Part shown: in pieces, positions 1 to 7,232 of the stretch
Layout of the letters: each line of letters opens with the position of its first letter
Position numbering within the stretch: the first letter of the stretch is position 1
Source: Noviluteimonas sp052115395
GTDB taxonomy: Bacteria; Pseudomonadota; Gammaproteobacteria; Xanthomonadales; Xanthomonadaceae
Assembly (NCBI GenBank): GCA_052115395.1
Contig: JBFRGO010000002.1
Length of the DNA stretch: 64,000 nucleotides
Strand: one strand, 5' to 3'
Position numbers and translations under genes: made by a program
Notes under the pieces: model-generated
The model's input: the letters and a program-made list of their open reading frames with translations, nothing else
What the model was told of the DNA's origin: nothing
The model's database searches: none

Positions 1-1
1 C

Positions 2-1291
2 AAGATCGTCGACGCCGCACGCGCTCGCGAAGCCGCGCGCAAGGCCCGCGACCTCACCCGCCGCAAGGGCGCGCTCGATATCGCCGGCCTGCCGGGCAAG
101 CTGGCCGACTGCCAGGAGAAGGACCCGGCGAAATCCGAACTGTTCATCGTCGAGGGCGACTCGGCGGGCGGCTCGGCGAAGCAGGGCCGCAACCGCAAGA
201 CGCAGGCGATCCTCCCGCTCAAGGGCAAGATCCTCAACGTGGAACGCGCGCGCTTCGACCGCATGCTCGGCAGCGCGGAAGTCGGCACGCTGATCACCGC
301 GCTCGGCACGGGCATCGGCAAGGACGAATACAACCCGGACAAGCTGCGTTACCACCGCATCATCCTGATGACCGACGCCGACGTGGACGGCTCGCACATC
401 CGCACGCTGTTGCTGACGTTCTTCTACCGGCAGATGCCGGAGCTGATCGAGCGCGGCCACATCTACATCGGCCTGCCGCCGCTGTACAAGATCAAGCAGG
501 GCAAGAACGAGTTGTACCTGAAGGACGACGCAGCGCTCGATGTGTACCTCGCGAACAACGCCGTCGAAGGTGCGTCGCTGATTCCCGCCGACGGCGAACC
601 GGCGATCGAAAGCAACAACCTCGAGAAGCTGTTGCTCGCCTACGCTTCGGCGCGCGATGCGATCGCACGCAACGCGCATCGCTACGATCCGGTGCTGCTC
701 GAAGCGCTGGTCGACTTCGTTCCGCTCGATGCCGCGCACGCCAACGAGGCGACCGCGCAGCAGTTCAGCGCGCTCGAACAGCGCCTCAACCAGAAGGGCC
801 TGGGCAAGCCGCGCTATCGCCTCGAGCTGCACACGGCCACCGAATCGCGCCCCGCCGCGATCGCCGTGCACCGCACGCACATGGGCGAGGAGATCGTGCA
901 GATCCTGCCGATCGCCGCATTCGAAACCGGCGAGCTGCGCGCGGTGCGCGAAGTCGCGCAACTGCTGCACGGCCTGGTGCGCGAGGGTGCGCAAATCGTT
1001 CGTGGCAATCGCGCGCAGCCGATCGCGCGCTTCGCCGATGCGCACGCCTGGTTGATGGAAGAAGCGAAGAAGGGCCGCCAGATCCAGCGCTTCAAGGGCC
1101 TGGGCGAAATGAATCCCGAGCAGCTGTGGGAAACCACGGTCAATCCGGAAACGCGTCGCCTGCTGCAGGTGCGCATCGAGGACGCGGTCGCCGCCGACCA
1201 GATCTTCGCCACGCTCATGGGCGACGTCGTCGAACCCCGCCGCGAGTTCATCGAAGAGAACGCGCTCAAGGTCGCCAACCTCGACGTCTGA
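2..1291 (+). CDS. gyrB: DNA gyrase subunit B, 3' part
   Basis: This is the C-terminal part (about 429 residues) of the ATPase subunit of DNA gyrase, which with GyrA introduces negative supercoils into DNA. The reading frame is open from base 2, so the start lies left of the window. The TOPRIM signature EGDSAGGSA begins at base 152 and is followed by KQGRNRKTQAILPLKGKILN, then the DADVDGSHI metal-binding segment and the C-terminal IQRFKGLGEMNPEQLW block, all typical of GyrB. An insert between TOPRIM and the C-terminal block matches the longer proteobacterial GyrB form rather than ParE. In relatives gyrB follows dnaA-dnaN-recF near the replication origin, so the origin is probably close by on the left. 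Confidence 0.97.
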   Translation, partial: KIVDAARAREAARKARDLTRRKGALDIAGLPGKLADCQEKDPAKSELFIVEGDSAGGSAKQGRNRKTQAILPLKGKILNVERARFDRMLGSAEVGTLITALGTGIGKDEYNPDKLRYHRIILMTDADVDGSHIRTLLLTFFYRQMPELIERGHIYIGLPPLYKIKQGKNELYLKDDAALDVYLANNAVEGASLIPADGEPAIESNNLEKLLLAYASARDAIARNAHRYDPVLLEALVDFVPLDAAHANEATAQQFSALEQRLNQKGLGKPRYRLELHTATESRPAAIAVHRTHMGEEIVQILPIAAFETGELRAVREVAQLLHGLVREGAQIVRGNRAQPIARFADAHAWLMEEAKKGRQIQRFKGLGEMNPEQLWETTVNPETRRLLQVRIEDAVAADQIFATLMGDVVEPRREFIEENALKVANLDV

Positions 1292-1320
1292 CCTGCGCGT
1301 TTCGCGCAACATGGCCTTCA

Positions 1321-1339
1321 GGCGGGCGCAACGCCCGCC
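1321..1339. repeat. GC-rich hairpin downstream of gyrB
   Basis: GGCGGGCG and CGCCCGCC form a perfect 8 bp stem around a 3 nt CAA loop, 30 bases after the gyrB stop. No T-tract follows on the plus strand, so this is at best a weak or factor-assisted terminator or an mRNA 3' stabiliser. A related GGCGGGCG stretch recurs at about 1351. Confidence 0.4.
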
Positions 1340-1390
1340 GAAAATGACCGGCGGGCGAACGGCCGGTGTGATCCGTTTCACGGTTTGACA

Positions 1391-1437
1391 CCGAATTCAG
1401 GACTTCTGCCCTATACGGGTTTGGAACCTGAATTCGG
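1391..1437. repeat. Long palindrome in the leader of the M48 gene
   Basis: CCGAATTCAGG (1391-1401) and CCTGAATTCGG (1427-1437) are perfect 11 bp inverted repeats centred on 1414. A second co-centred arm pair, CCC (1409-1411) and GGG (1417-1419), flanks a TATAC core. A TTGACA hexamer abuts the left arm (1385-1390), and the centre resembles a -10 element (TATACG, 1412-1417), although the 21 bp spacing is long. The right arm ends 13 bases before the M48 start codon. It could be an operator, a cruciform or an mRNA hairpin near the ribosome-binding site. Confidence 0.6.
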
Positions 1438-1450
1438 AAAATCGCCGCCC

Positions 1451-2272
1451 ATGCTCCGACACCTCCGCCCCGCCGCCCTGGCCCTCGCCATCGCGGCCAC
1501 TGTTGCCGCCTGCGCCACGACGACCTCTCCCACCGGCCGTACGCAGGTGGTGGGCGGCGTCTCGCAACAGGAGCTCAACCAACTCGGCGCGCAAGCCTTC
1601 GCCGAGGTGAAACAACAGAAACGGCTGAGTACCGATGCGCACCAGACGCGCGAAGTGCAATGCATCGTCGGCGCGATCACGCGCCAACTGCCGCCGAATT
1701 GGCAGAGCGGTTGGGAGACCGCGGTGTTCGTGGATCCCGAGCCCAACGCCTTCGCGCTGCCCGGCGGCAAGGTCGGCGTTTACAGCGGCATCTTCAAGGT
1801 CGCCAACACGCAGGACGAACTGGCGGGTGTCATCGCGCACGAAATCGGACACGTGATTTCGCGCCACCACGAAGAACGCATCACGCGGCAGATGGGCGCG
1901 CAGGGCGCGGTCGAATTGCTCGGTGCGTTGCTCGGTTCGCGTTATGGCGCGGGCGCGCAAAGCGCGGCGGTGCAGGGCGGCAGCGTGCTCGCGCAAACCG
2001 GTTTCCTGCTGCCGGGTTCGCGCGAACAGGAATCCGAAGCCGACGTCGTGGGCCAGCAATTGATGGCGCAGGCCGGCTTCGACCCGCGCGGCGCCGTGCA
2101 GTTGTGGACCAACATGATCCAGGCCACCCAGAACAGCGGCCGCCCGCCGCAGTGGCTCTCCACGCACCCCAATCCCGAAAGCCGCATCCGCGAACTCCAG
2201 CAGCGCGCAGCGTCGCTCGTGCCGGTTTACGACCAGGCTCGCGCCGCCGGGCGTCGGCCGGCCTGCGGGTGA
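1451..2272 (+). CDS. M48 family metalloprotease, lipoprotein
   Basis: A predicted periplasmic zinc endopeptidase of family M48 (273 residues), related to the LoiP/YcaL/BepA group that handles damaged or misassembled envelope proteins. The zinc motif HEIGH lies at residues 130-134 and the third ligand is E196 in the SEAD motif. The ATG at 1451 is chosen because it opens a short basic segment, a hydrophobic stretch and a lipobox ending VAAC, giving a lipoprotein signal peptide; an in-frame TTG at 1385 would destroy this and lies in the palindromic leader. No TPR domain is present, so it is not full-length BepA. Substrate is unknown. Confidence 0.88.
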   Translation: MLRHLRPAALALAIAATVAACATTTSPTGRTQVVGGVSQQELNQLGAQAFAEVKQQKRLSTDAHQTREVQCIVGAITRQLPPNWQSGWETAVFVDPEPNAFALPGGKVGVYSGIFKVANTQDELAGVIAHEIGHVISRHHEERITRQMGAQGAVELLGALLGSRYGAGAQSAAVQGGSVLAQTGFLLPGSREQESEADVVGQQLMAQAGFDPRGAVQLWTNMIQATQNSGRPPQWLSTHPNPESRIRELQQRAASLVPVYDQARAAGRRPACG

Positions 2273-2387
2273 ACCCATCGACAATCCACCATCCCGCCCC
2301 CGCTACACATAACGGCCTTTCTGCTAGCGTGAGCGCCCCCCGGGCATCCCGCCCAAGACCCTCCCGATCCCATTCGAGGTTCCCCCG

Positions 2388-3515
2388 ATGAACGCGTCCC
2401 CCAAGCTCCGCCCGCTCGCAATCGCGTTGTGCACCCTCGTCGCCGTCGCGGCGGTCGCACCCGCATTCGCGCAGGCACAGGATTACGGTCACTCGTCGAT
2501 GCGCGACGAGCGCGCCAAGCGCCAGAAGGAACTCGGCAAGACGAAGGACGAGGGCAAGGCGGCCGAAGAGCAGATGTGGCCGAACGCCACGCGCAAGTCG
2601 CCGGAGGGAGAAGCCAAGGGCAAGAACCTCAAGGCGCTGCAGGAAATCCAGGCGCTCTACCAGAAGCAGGACTACGCCGGCGCCATGGCGAAAGCCGATG
2701 CCTTCGCCGCGACGAGCGGGCTGAATGCGTACGAGCAGTCCTTCGCCTACCAGCTCGCCGGTGCATCGGCTTCGGAGCTGAAGAACGACGCGAAGTCCGC
2801 CGAATACTTCAAGAAGGCCGTCGACGCCAACGGCCTGGACAACAACAACCACTACACCGCGATGTACAACCTCATCGCGACGTACTACTCCACGGGCAAG
2901 TACGCCGAATCGCTGGCGCTGCTCGACAAGTTCCTCGCCGAAACCAAGTCCGACAAGCCCGAGTACCAGCAGTTGCGCGCGCAGTTGCTCGCCAACACCG
3001 GCCATGGCGGCGAAGCGGCGAAGACCTTCGAGGACCAGCTGGCGAAGAACCCCAACGACAAGCGCGCGTTGCTGAACGCGGTGTCGGCCTACCAGGCGGC
3101 AGGCGACGACGCGAAGGCGACCAAGCTGCTGGAAGAGGGCTACAACAAGGGCATGCTCACCGAAGCGAAGGAACTGCAGGTGCTGTACGCCAACTACCTC
3201 AACGCCGAGCGCTTCAAGGATGCGCAGAAAGTGATCGAGGACGGCGCGGCCAAGGGCATCCTCAAGGAAGGCCCGGACCTGGCGACCGCCTATTCGCTGC
3301 TCGGCCAGAACGCGTATTACAACGGCAGCGACGCCGACGCCCTGAAGTTCTATTCCAAGGCAGCCCCCATGGCGAAGGACGGCGAGGCCTACCTCAACGA
3401 GGCCAAGATCCTGCGTGCGCAGGGCAAGACGGCCGATGCCAAGGCCGCTGCCCAGAAGGCGTTGGACAAGGGCTTGAAGAAGCCGCAGGAAGCGAAGGAA
3501 ATCCTCGCCGACTGA
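2388..3515 (+). CDS. Secreted tetratricopeptide repeat protein
   Basis: A 375-residue exported protein. The N-terminus has a clear signal peptide (hydrophobic stretch ending APAFAQA near residue 27), followed by a lysine-rich linker and a series of helical TPR-like repeats covering most of the chain, which suggests a periplasmic protein-binding scaffold. A GAGG Shine-Dalgarno lies about eight bases before the ATG. It stands between the M48 protease and the TonB operon and is separated from tonB by 150 bp with its own promoter-like sequence, so it is probably transcribed on its own. Comparable TPR proteins occur near tonB in xanthomonads; no function is established from sequence. Confidence 0.8.
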   Translation: MNASPKLRPLAIALCTLVAVAAVAPAFAQAQDYGHSSMRDERAKRQKELGKTKDEGKAAEEQMWPNATRKSPEGEAKGKNLKALQEIQALYQKQDYAGAMAKADAFAATSGLNAYEQSFAYQLAGASASELKNDAKSAEYFKKAVDANGLDNNNHYTAMYNLIATYYSTGKYAESLALLDKFLAETKSDKPEYQQLRAQLLANTGHGGEAAKTFEDQLAKNPNDKRALLNAVSAYQAAGDDAKATKLLEEGYNKGMLTEAKELQVLYANYLNAERFKDAQKVIEDGAAKGILKEGPDLATAYSLLGQNAYYNGSDADALKFYSKAAPMAKDGEAYLNEAKILRAQGKTADAKAAAQKALDKGLKKPQEAKEILAD

Positions 3516-3541
3516 CGACATCACATACCGAGCCCGCGGCA

Positions 3542-3570
3542 TTGGTGTACCGCCGCGGAATTGATATATG
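3542..3570 (+). promoter_or_regulatory. Candidate tonB operon promoter with inverted repeat
   Basis: TTGGTG (3542-3547) and TATATG (3565-3570) are spaced by exactly 17 bp and lie about 95 bases before the tonB start. GGAATT (3557-3562) and AATTCC (3577-3582) form an inverted repeat with a 14 bp gap across the -10 element, a possible operator. I see no good match to the Fur-box consensus. Confidence 0.5.
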
Positions 3571-3665
3571 CTTGGAAATTCCCGCGGCCGCTTCAGCTTC
3601 GTAAGCGGCCAGCATTGCAATCCGGCGCGAAAAAGGCGTCGGGCCCTGACCCCAGAGCCTCGCGC

Positions 3666-4319
3666 ATGACGGAAACACTGCCGCATCCCGACAGCCACGC
3701 ACGCCAGCCGTTGAACTGGCCGCGCATCGTCGGCATCTCTTTCGTGATCGCCCTGCATGTCGCGGCGCTGATGCTGCTGCTCATGCCGGTGGCGCCCCCG
3801 GGCGCCCAGGTGGAAGAAGAAGAAGTGACCCTGGTCAACTTCATCAAGCCGCCGCCGCCGCCCCCGCCGCCGCCGCCGCCGCCGCCGGAACCGCCGAAGC
3901 AGATCGTGCTCAAGCCGCAGACCGTGCCCAAGCCGAGCCCGCTCCCGCCGCCGCCGGAAGAACCGCCGGTCGTGTTCGACGAGCCCTCGCCGGTCGACGT
4001 CCAGGCGCCGCCGCCGGCACCGCCCGCGCCGCCCGTCGGCCCGCAGGGTCCGGCACGCGATCCCAACGACCTTCGTGCCAACGTCTGCTTCCAGCCTCCG
4101 CTGGGCCCGGTCGCCGCTGCCGTCGGTCGCGCGCGCATCACCGGCTCGATGAAGTTGCAGCTGACGTACGGTGCGGACGGTACGGTCAGCGATGTCCAGG
4201 TCGCACAGTCGAGCCGCGACCGCAACGTGGACCGTGCCGCGCAGAGCTGGGCGCGTCGCATCAAGATGTGTCCGGGCCAGCCGGGTTCGGGCATCTTGCC
4301 GATGGAACTCAAGCAGTAA
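3666..4319 (+). CDS. tonB: Energy transducer TonB
   Basis: TonB spans the periplasm and passes the proton-motive force harvested by ExbB-ExbD to outer-membrane TonB-dependent receptors. The 217-residue protein has one membrane anchor (about residues 21-40), a proline-rich spacer with a run of 14 consecutive prolines and further PPPP clusters, and a C-terminal TonB domain with the GSMKLQLTYGADG strand. The ATG at 3666 gives the normal short cytoplasmic N-terminus; a TTG at 3561 would place the promoter inside the gene. Two cysteines flank the C-terminal domain (in ANVCFQPP and IKMCPGQ), which is unlike E. coli TonB. It is the first gene of the tonB-exbB-exbD-exbD operon. Confidence 0.93.
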   Translation: MTETLPHPDSHARQPLNWPRIVGISFVIALHVAALMLLLMPVAPPGAQVEEEEVTLVNFIKPPPPPPPPPPPPPEPPKQIVLKPQTVPKPSPLPPPPEEPPVVFDEPSPVDVQAPPPAPPAPPVGPQGPARDPNDLRANVCFQPPLGPVAAAVGRARITGSMKLQLTYGADGTVSDVQVAQSSRDRNVDRAAQSWARRIKMCPGQPGSGILPMELKQ

Positions 4320-4369
4320 CTTTTTTCTTCCCTTAGTACTCCATTCTTTCCAGACAGAAGGTAAGCGTC

Positions 4370-5140
4370 ATGCTGCAGGAAACCACCAACGCCGTTGCCG
4401 CGACCGGGAGCAACGCCGACGCGCTCAAGCAGATGGGCGTCGACCACCTGGCACGCGAAATGCTGAGCAACCCGGGCGACTACGTCGTCCAGCTCGTTGT
4501 CGCCACCACCCTGATCATCATGTCCGCGATGTCGTGGTACTGGATCGTGATCAACCTGATCAAGAACGTCCGCATCCGCGGCAGCGCCGACCGCGTCGTC
4601 TCCACGTTCTGGGAAACCCCGAACGCGCAGGACGCGATCCGCTTCATGGAAGAGCAGAACAAGGCCGAGCCGTTCTCCAAGATCGCGCTCGACGCCGCGC
4701 AGGCCGCCGCGCACCACCAGCGTCACGAAGGCTCGCGCCTGGTCGAGTCGCTGAACCGCTCGGAGTTCGTGGACCGTGCCCTGCGCCAGGGCGTGACCCG
4801 CGAATCCTCGCGCCTCGAGAACGGCCTGACCGTGCTCGCCACCGTCGGTTCGACCGCGCCGTTCGTCGGCCTGCTCGGTACCGTGTGGGGCATCTACGGC
4901 GCGCTGATCAAGATCGGTGCCACCGGCCAGGCGTCGATCGACGCGGTCGCCGGCCCGGTGGGTGAAGCGCTGATCATGACCGCCGTCGGTCTGTTCGTCG
5001 CCATCCCGGCGGTGCTCGCCTACAACTTCTTCGTGCGCCTCAACCGCGTCACGAACAGCAAGTTCGACACCTTCGCGCACGACCTGCACGACTTCTTCGC
5101 CACGGGTGCGCGCGTCGGCGAAATGCCGGCCAAGCGCTGA
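4370..5140 (+). CDS. exbB: TonB-system proton channel subunit ExbB
   Basis: An inner-membrane MotA/TolQ/ExbB family protein (256 residues) that forms a pentameric channel with ExbD and energises TonB. The first membrane segment is near residues 40-60, followed by a large cytoplasmic loop. The conserved C-terminal half carries ATVGSTAPFVGLLGTVWGIY and PVGEALIMTAVGLFVAIPAV, the two remaining membrane helices with the threonine and glutamate positions typical of the proton path. A strong AGAAGG Shine-Dalgarno precedes the ATG. It lies 50 bp after tonB and 27 bp before exbD. Confidence 0.95.
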   Translation: MLQETTNAVAATGSNADALKQMGVDHLAREMLSNPGDYVVQLVVATTLIIMSAMSWYWIVINLIKNVRIRGSADRVVSTFWETPNAQDAIRFMEEQNKAEPFSKIALDAAQAAAHHQRHEGSRLVESLNRSEFVDRALRQGVTRESSRLENGLTVLATVGSTAPFVGLLGTVWGIYGALIKIGATGQASIDAVAGPVGEALIMTAVGLFVAIPAVLAYNFFVRLNRVTNSKFDTFAHDLHDFFATGARVGEMPAKR

Positions 5141-5167
5141 TCAGTCGAATCTTGACGGAGTTCCCCC

Positions 5168-5590
5168 ATGGCCTTCAGTTCCGGTAACGAAAGCGGCGGC
5201 CCGATGGCCGAGATCAACGTGACGCCGCTCGTCGACGTCATGTTGGTGCTGCTGATCATCTTCATGATCACGGCGCCGCTCATGTCCCACAAGGTGAAGG
5301 TGGAGCTGCCGAAGGCGAACCTCGACAAGATCGAAGAGCCCAAGTTGATCGTGCAGCCGATCACCATCACGGTGAGCGATGCCGGCAACCTGTACTGGAA
5401 CGACCAGCCCATCACCAAGGACCAGATCGAGAGCCGTCTCTCGGTCGAAGCCCAGAAGACGCCGCAGCCGGCCATCAACGTGCGCGGCGATCGGACGACC
5501 AAGTACCGGATCGTCCAGCAGGTGGTGCAGGTCGCCCAGAACCAGGGCATGCGCAAGGTCGGCTTCGTGGCCGAGAAAGAACGGCCCTGA
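5168..5590 (+). CDS. exbD: Biopolymer transport protein ExbD, first copy
   Basis: A 140-residue TolR/ExbD family protein with a short cytoplasmic N-terminus, a single membrane helix (VDVMLVLLIIFMITA) carrying the essential aspartate D23, and a periplasmic domain. It works with ExbB as the stator that drives TonB. The start is set by a GGAG ribosome-binding site eight bases upstream. The first 38 residues are nearly identical to those of the next gene while the periplasmic domains differ strongly, so the two probably arose by duplication. Xanthomonads also carry exbD1-exbD2 pairs, and the second copy there has been linked to plant interactions rather than iron uptake. Confidence 0.94.
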   Translation: MAFSSGNESGGPMAEINVTPLVDVMLVLLIIFMITAPLMSHKVKVELPKANLDKIEEPKLIVQPITITVSDAGNLYWNDQPITKDQIESRLSVEAQKTPQPAINVRGDRTTKYRIVQQVVQVAQNQGMRKVGFVAEKERP

Positions 5591-5610
5591 GCCTTTAGGA
5601 GAACAGAACC

Positions 5611-6030
5611 ATGGCTTTCAGTTCCGGTGGCGGTAGCGGCCCGATGGCCGACATCAACGTCACGCCGCTCGTCGACGTGATGCTGGTGCTCCTCATCATC
5701 TTCATGGTGACGGCGCCGACGCTCTCCTATCCGATCGACATCGACCTTCCGCAGAAGTCGCTCAACCCGCCGCCGCAGACCAAGGAACCGCCGGAGCCGA
5801 TCAAGCTCCGCATCGACGCCTCGGGCCAGGTCTACTGGAACGAGTCGCCGCAGCCGGTCTCGGCGCTCAAGGGCCTGATGCTCGTCGAAGTCAATCGCGA
5901 TCCGACCAACCAGCCCCAGCTTGAAATCGACACGAGCCCGGACGCCGATTACGGCGTGCTGGCCAAGGTCCTCGCCAGCGCGAAGAACGCCGGCATGATC
6001 AAGATCGGTTTCGTGCAGCCGCAGGGCTGA
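5611..6030 (+). CDS. exbD: Biopolymer transport protein ExbD, second copy
   Basis: A second 139-residue ExbD paralogue, 20 bp after the first and preceded by an AGGAG ribosome-binding site. It keeps the membrane helix and the conserved aspartate (D22), but its periplasmic domain diverges and has a proline-rich linker (NPPPQTKEPPEP). It probably forms alternative or mixed stator complexes with ExbB. It is the last gene of the operon and is followed directly by a strong intrinsic terminator. Confidence 0.93.
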   Translation: MAFSSGGGSGPMADINVTPLVDVMLVLLIIFMVTAPTLSYPIDIDLPQKSLNPPPQTKEPPEPIKLRIDASGQVYWNESPQPVSALKGLMLVEVNRDPTNQPQLEIDTSPDADYGVLAKVLASAKNAGMIKIGFVQPQG

Positions 6031-6065
6031 CGCAACACAGAATCAAGCACGACGCACTGTCTGTC

Positions 6066-6094
6066 GACGCCGCCTCCGGGCGGCGTCTTTTTTT
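6066..6094 (+). terminator. Intrinsic terminator of the tonB operon
   Basis: GACGCCGCC (6066-6074) and GGCGGCGTC (6079-6087) form a perfect 9 bp stem with a TCCG tetraloop, followed by seven T residues (6088-6094). It stands 35 bases after the exbD stop. There is no T-tract on the other strand, so it does not look like a terminator for the convergent pdxJ. Confidence 0.95.
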
Positions 6095-6116
6095 GCGCGC
6101 GATTGTTTGGCCGCAC

Positions 6117-6875
6117 TCAACCGCCGTGCGCGATCGCCTCGAGATAGCGCTTCACCGTCGCATCCAGCCCGCGATACAGCGCATCGCCGATCAGCGCATG
6201 GCCGATCGAGACTTCGAGCACCTGCGGCACGCCGCGCAGGAACGCCGGCAGGTTCGCTTCGTTCAAGTCATGGCCCGCGTTGACGCCGAGCCCCACCGCC
6301 TGCGCGCGCCGTGCCGTCTGTGCGCACAGCGCAATCGCCGCGCCCGCATCGCCCTGCGCGAACGCTTCGGCATATGGCCCGGTGTACAACTCGATGCGTT
6401 GCGCGCCGACCTCCGCGGCGCGCTCGACATCCGCGCATCCGGCGTCGACGAACAAACTCACGCGGCAGTCGAGCGCGTGCAACTCCGCGATGCGTTCGCG
6501 CAATTCGCCCAGGTCGCCGGAGAAGTCGAACCCATGGTCCGAGGTGATCTGCGCATCCGAATCCGGCACCAGCGTGGCCTGCGCCGGGCGCGTTTGCGCG
6601 CACAACGCGGCGAAGCCCGGATAGCCCGCGCGCGGCGGTGCGAACGGATTGCCTTCGAGATTGAATTCCACGCCACGCGAACGCGTCAGCACTGAAAGCG
6701 CGTAAACGTCTTCGGCACGAATGTGCCGCGCATCGGGCCGCGGATGCACCGTGATGCCATGCGCGCCCGCATCCAGGCAGGTACTGGCCGCCTGCACGAC
6801 ATCGGGTTCCGTGCCGCCGCGCGAATTGCGCAGCACCGCGATCTTGTTGACGTTGACGCTGAGGAAGGTGGCCAT
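6117..6875 (-). CDS. pdxJ: Pyridoxine 5'-phosphate synthase
   Basis: PdxJ condenses 1-deoxy-D-xylulose 5-phosphate with 3-amino-2-oxopropyl phosphate to make pyridoxine 5'-phosphate, the last ring-forming step of the DXP-dependent vitamin B6 pathway in the cytoplasm. The 252-residue protein has the family's TIM-barrel blocks: LSVNVNKIAVLRNSRGG at the N-terminus, GITVHPRPDARHI, VEFNLEGNP, RVSLFVDAG, RIELYTGPYA, GLGVNAGHDLN and VSIGHALIGDAL. Length is close to the E. coli enzyme (about 243). It converges on the tonB operon and lies 28 bp downstream of a small membrane-protein gene, with which it may be co-transcribed. Confidence 0.95.
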   Translation of the reverse strand: MATFLSVNVNKIAVLRNSRGGTEPDVVQAASTCLDAGAHGITVHPRPDARHIRAEDVYALSVLTRSRGVEFNLEGNPFAPPRAGYPGFAALCAQTRPAQATLVPDSDAQITSDHGFDFSGDLGELRERIAELHALDCRVSLFVDAGCADVERAAEVGAQRIELYTGPYAEAFAQGDAGAAIALCAQTARRAQAVGLGVNAGHDLNEANLPAFLRGVPQVLEVSIGHALIGDALYRGLDATVKRYLEAIAHGG

Positions 6876-6903
6876 GCGCCCGCCTATCGCGCGATCTGCG
6901 CGG

Positions 6904-7173
6904 TCACGGCGCCGGCGGTTCGCCGGATTGCTGCTGTTGCGCGGCGAGCTTGCGCGCTTCGGCCTGCTCGCGCAGGCGGCGCAATTCGACCGGATCGATC
7001 ATCGCCATCTCGTCGCGCGCACGTGCGCCGGCCCGCGCCGAATACAGCCCGAGCACCCATCCCAGGGAGAACAGCAACGCCAGCAACAGGCACACGGCCA
7101 TCAACCACGCGAGCGTGGTGTGCAACGCGACCGCGAAGGCGGCGGCCGCCAACCCGAGCAACAACCAATGCAT
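6904..7173 (-). CDS. Small membrane protein with charged C-terminal tail
   Basis: An 89-residue protein of unknown function. The first 44 residues form two adjacent hydrophobic segments (LLLGLAAAAFAVAL and WLMAVCLLLALLFSLGWVLGL). The rest is a charged, probably helical tail (PVELRRLREQAEARKLAAQ) ending in QQQQSGEPPAP. The start is the ATG at 7173; longer readings of this frame run antisense through the cls gene and are not credible. It sits between cls and pdxJ on the same strand. The architecture of two membrane spans plus a cytoplasmic coiled coil resembles LapA-like assembly proteins, but I do not see enough to assign it. Confidence 0.68.
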   Translation of the reverse strand: MHWLLLGLAAAAFAVALHTTLAWLMAVCLLLALLFSLGWVLGLYSARAGARARDEMAMIDPVELRRLREQAEARKLAAQQQQSGEPPAP

Positions 7174-7232
7174 CGTCGACTCCCGCGTTCCTGGATCGTG
7201 CTTGCGCCGAAGTGTACGACGAACCCGGCGGG

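Noticed and set aside
1385..1450. N-terminal extension of the M48 protease from TTG 1385
   Set aside because: It would convert the palindrome into codons and disrupt the lipoprotein signal peptide that begins at ATG 1451.
3540..3590. Fur box upstream of tonB
   Set aside because: The AT-rich stretch does not match the GATAATGATAATCATTATC consensus beyond chance.
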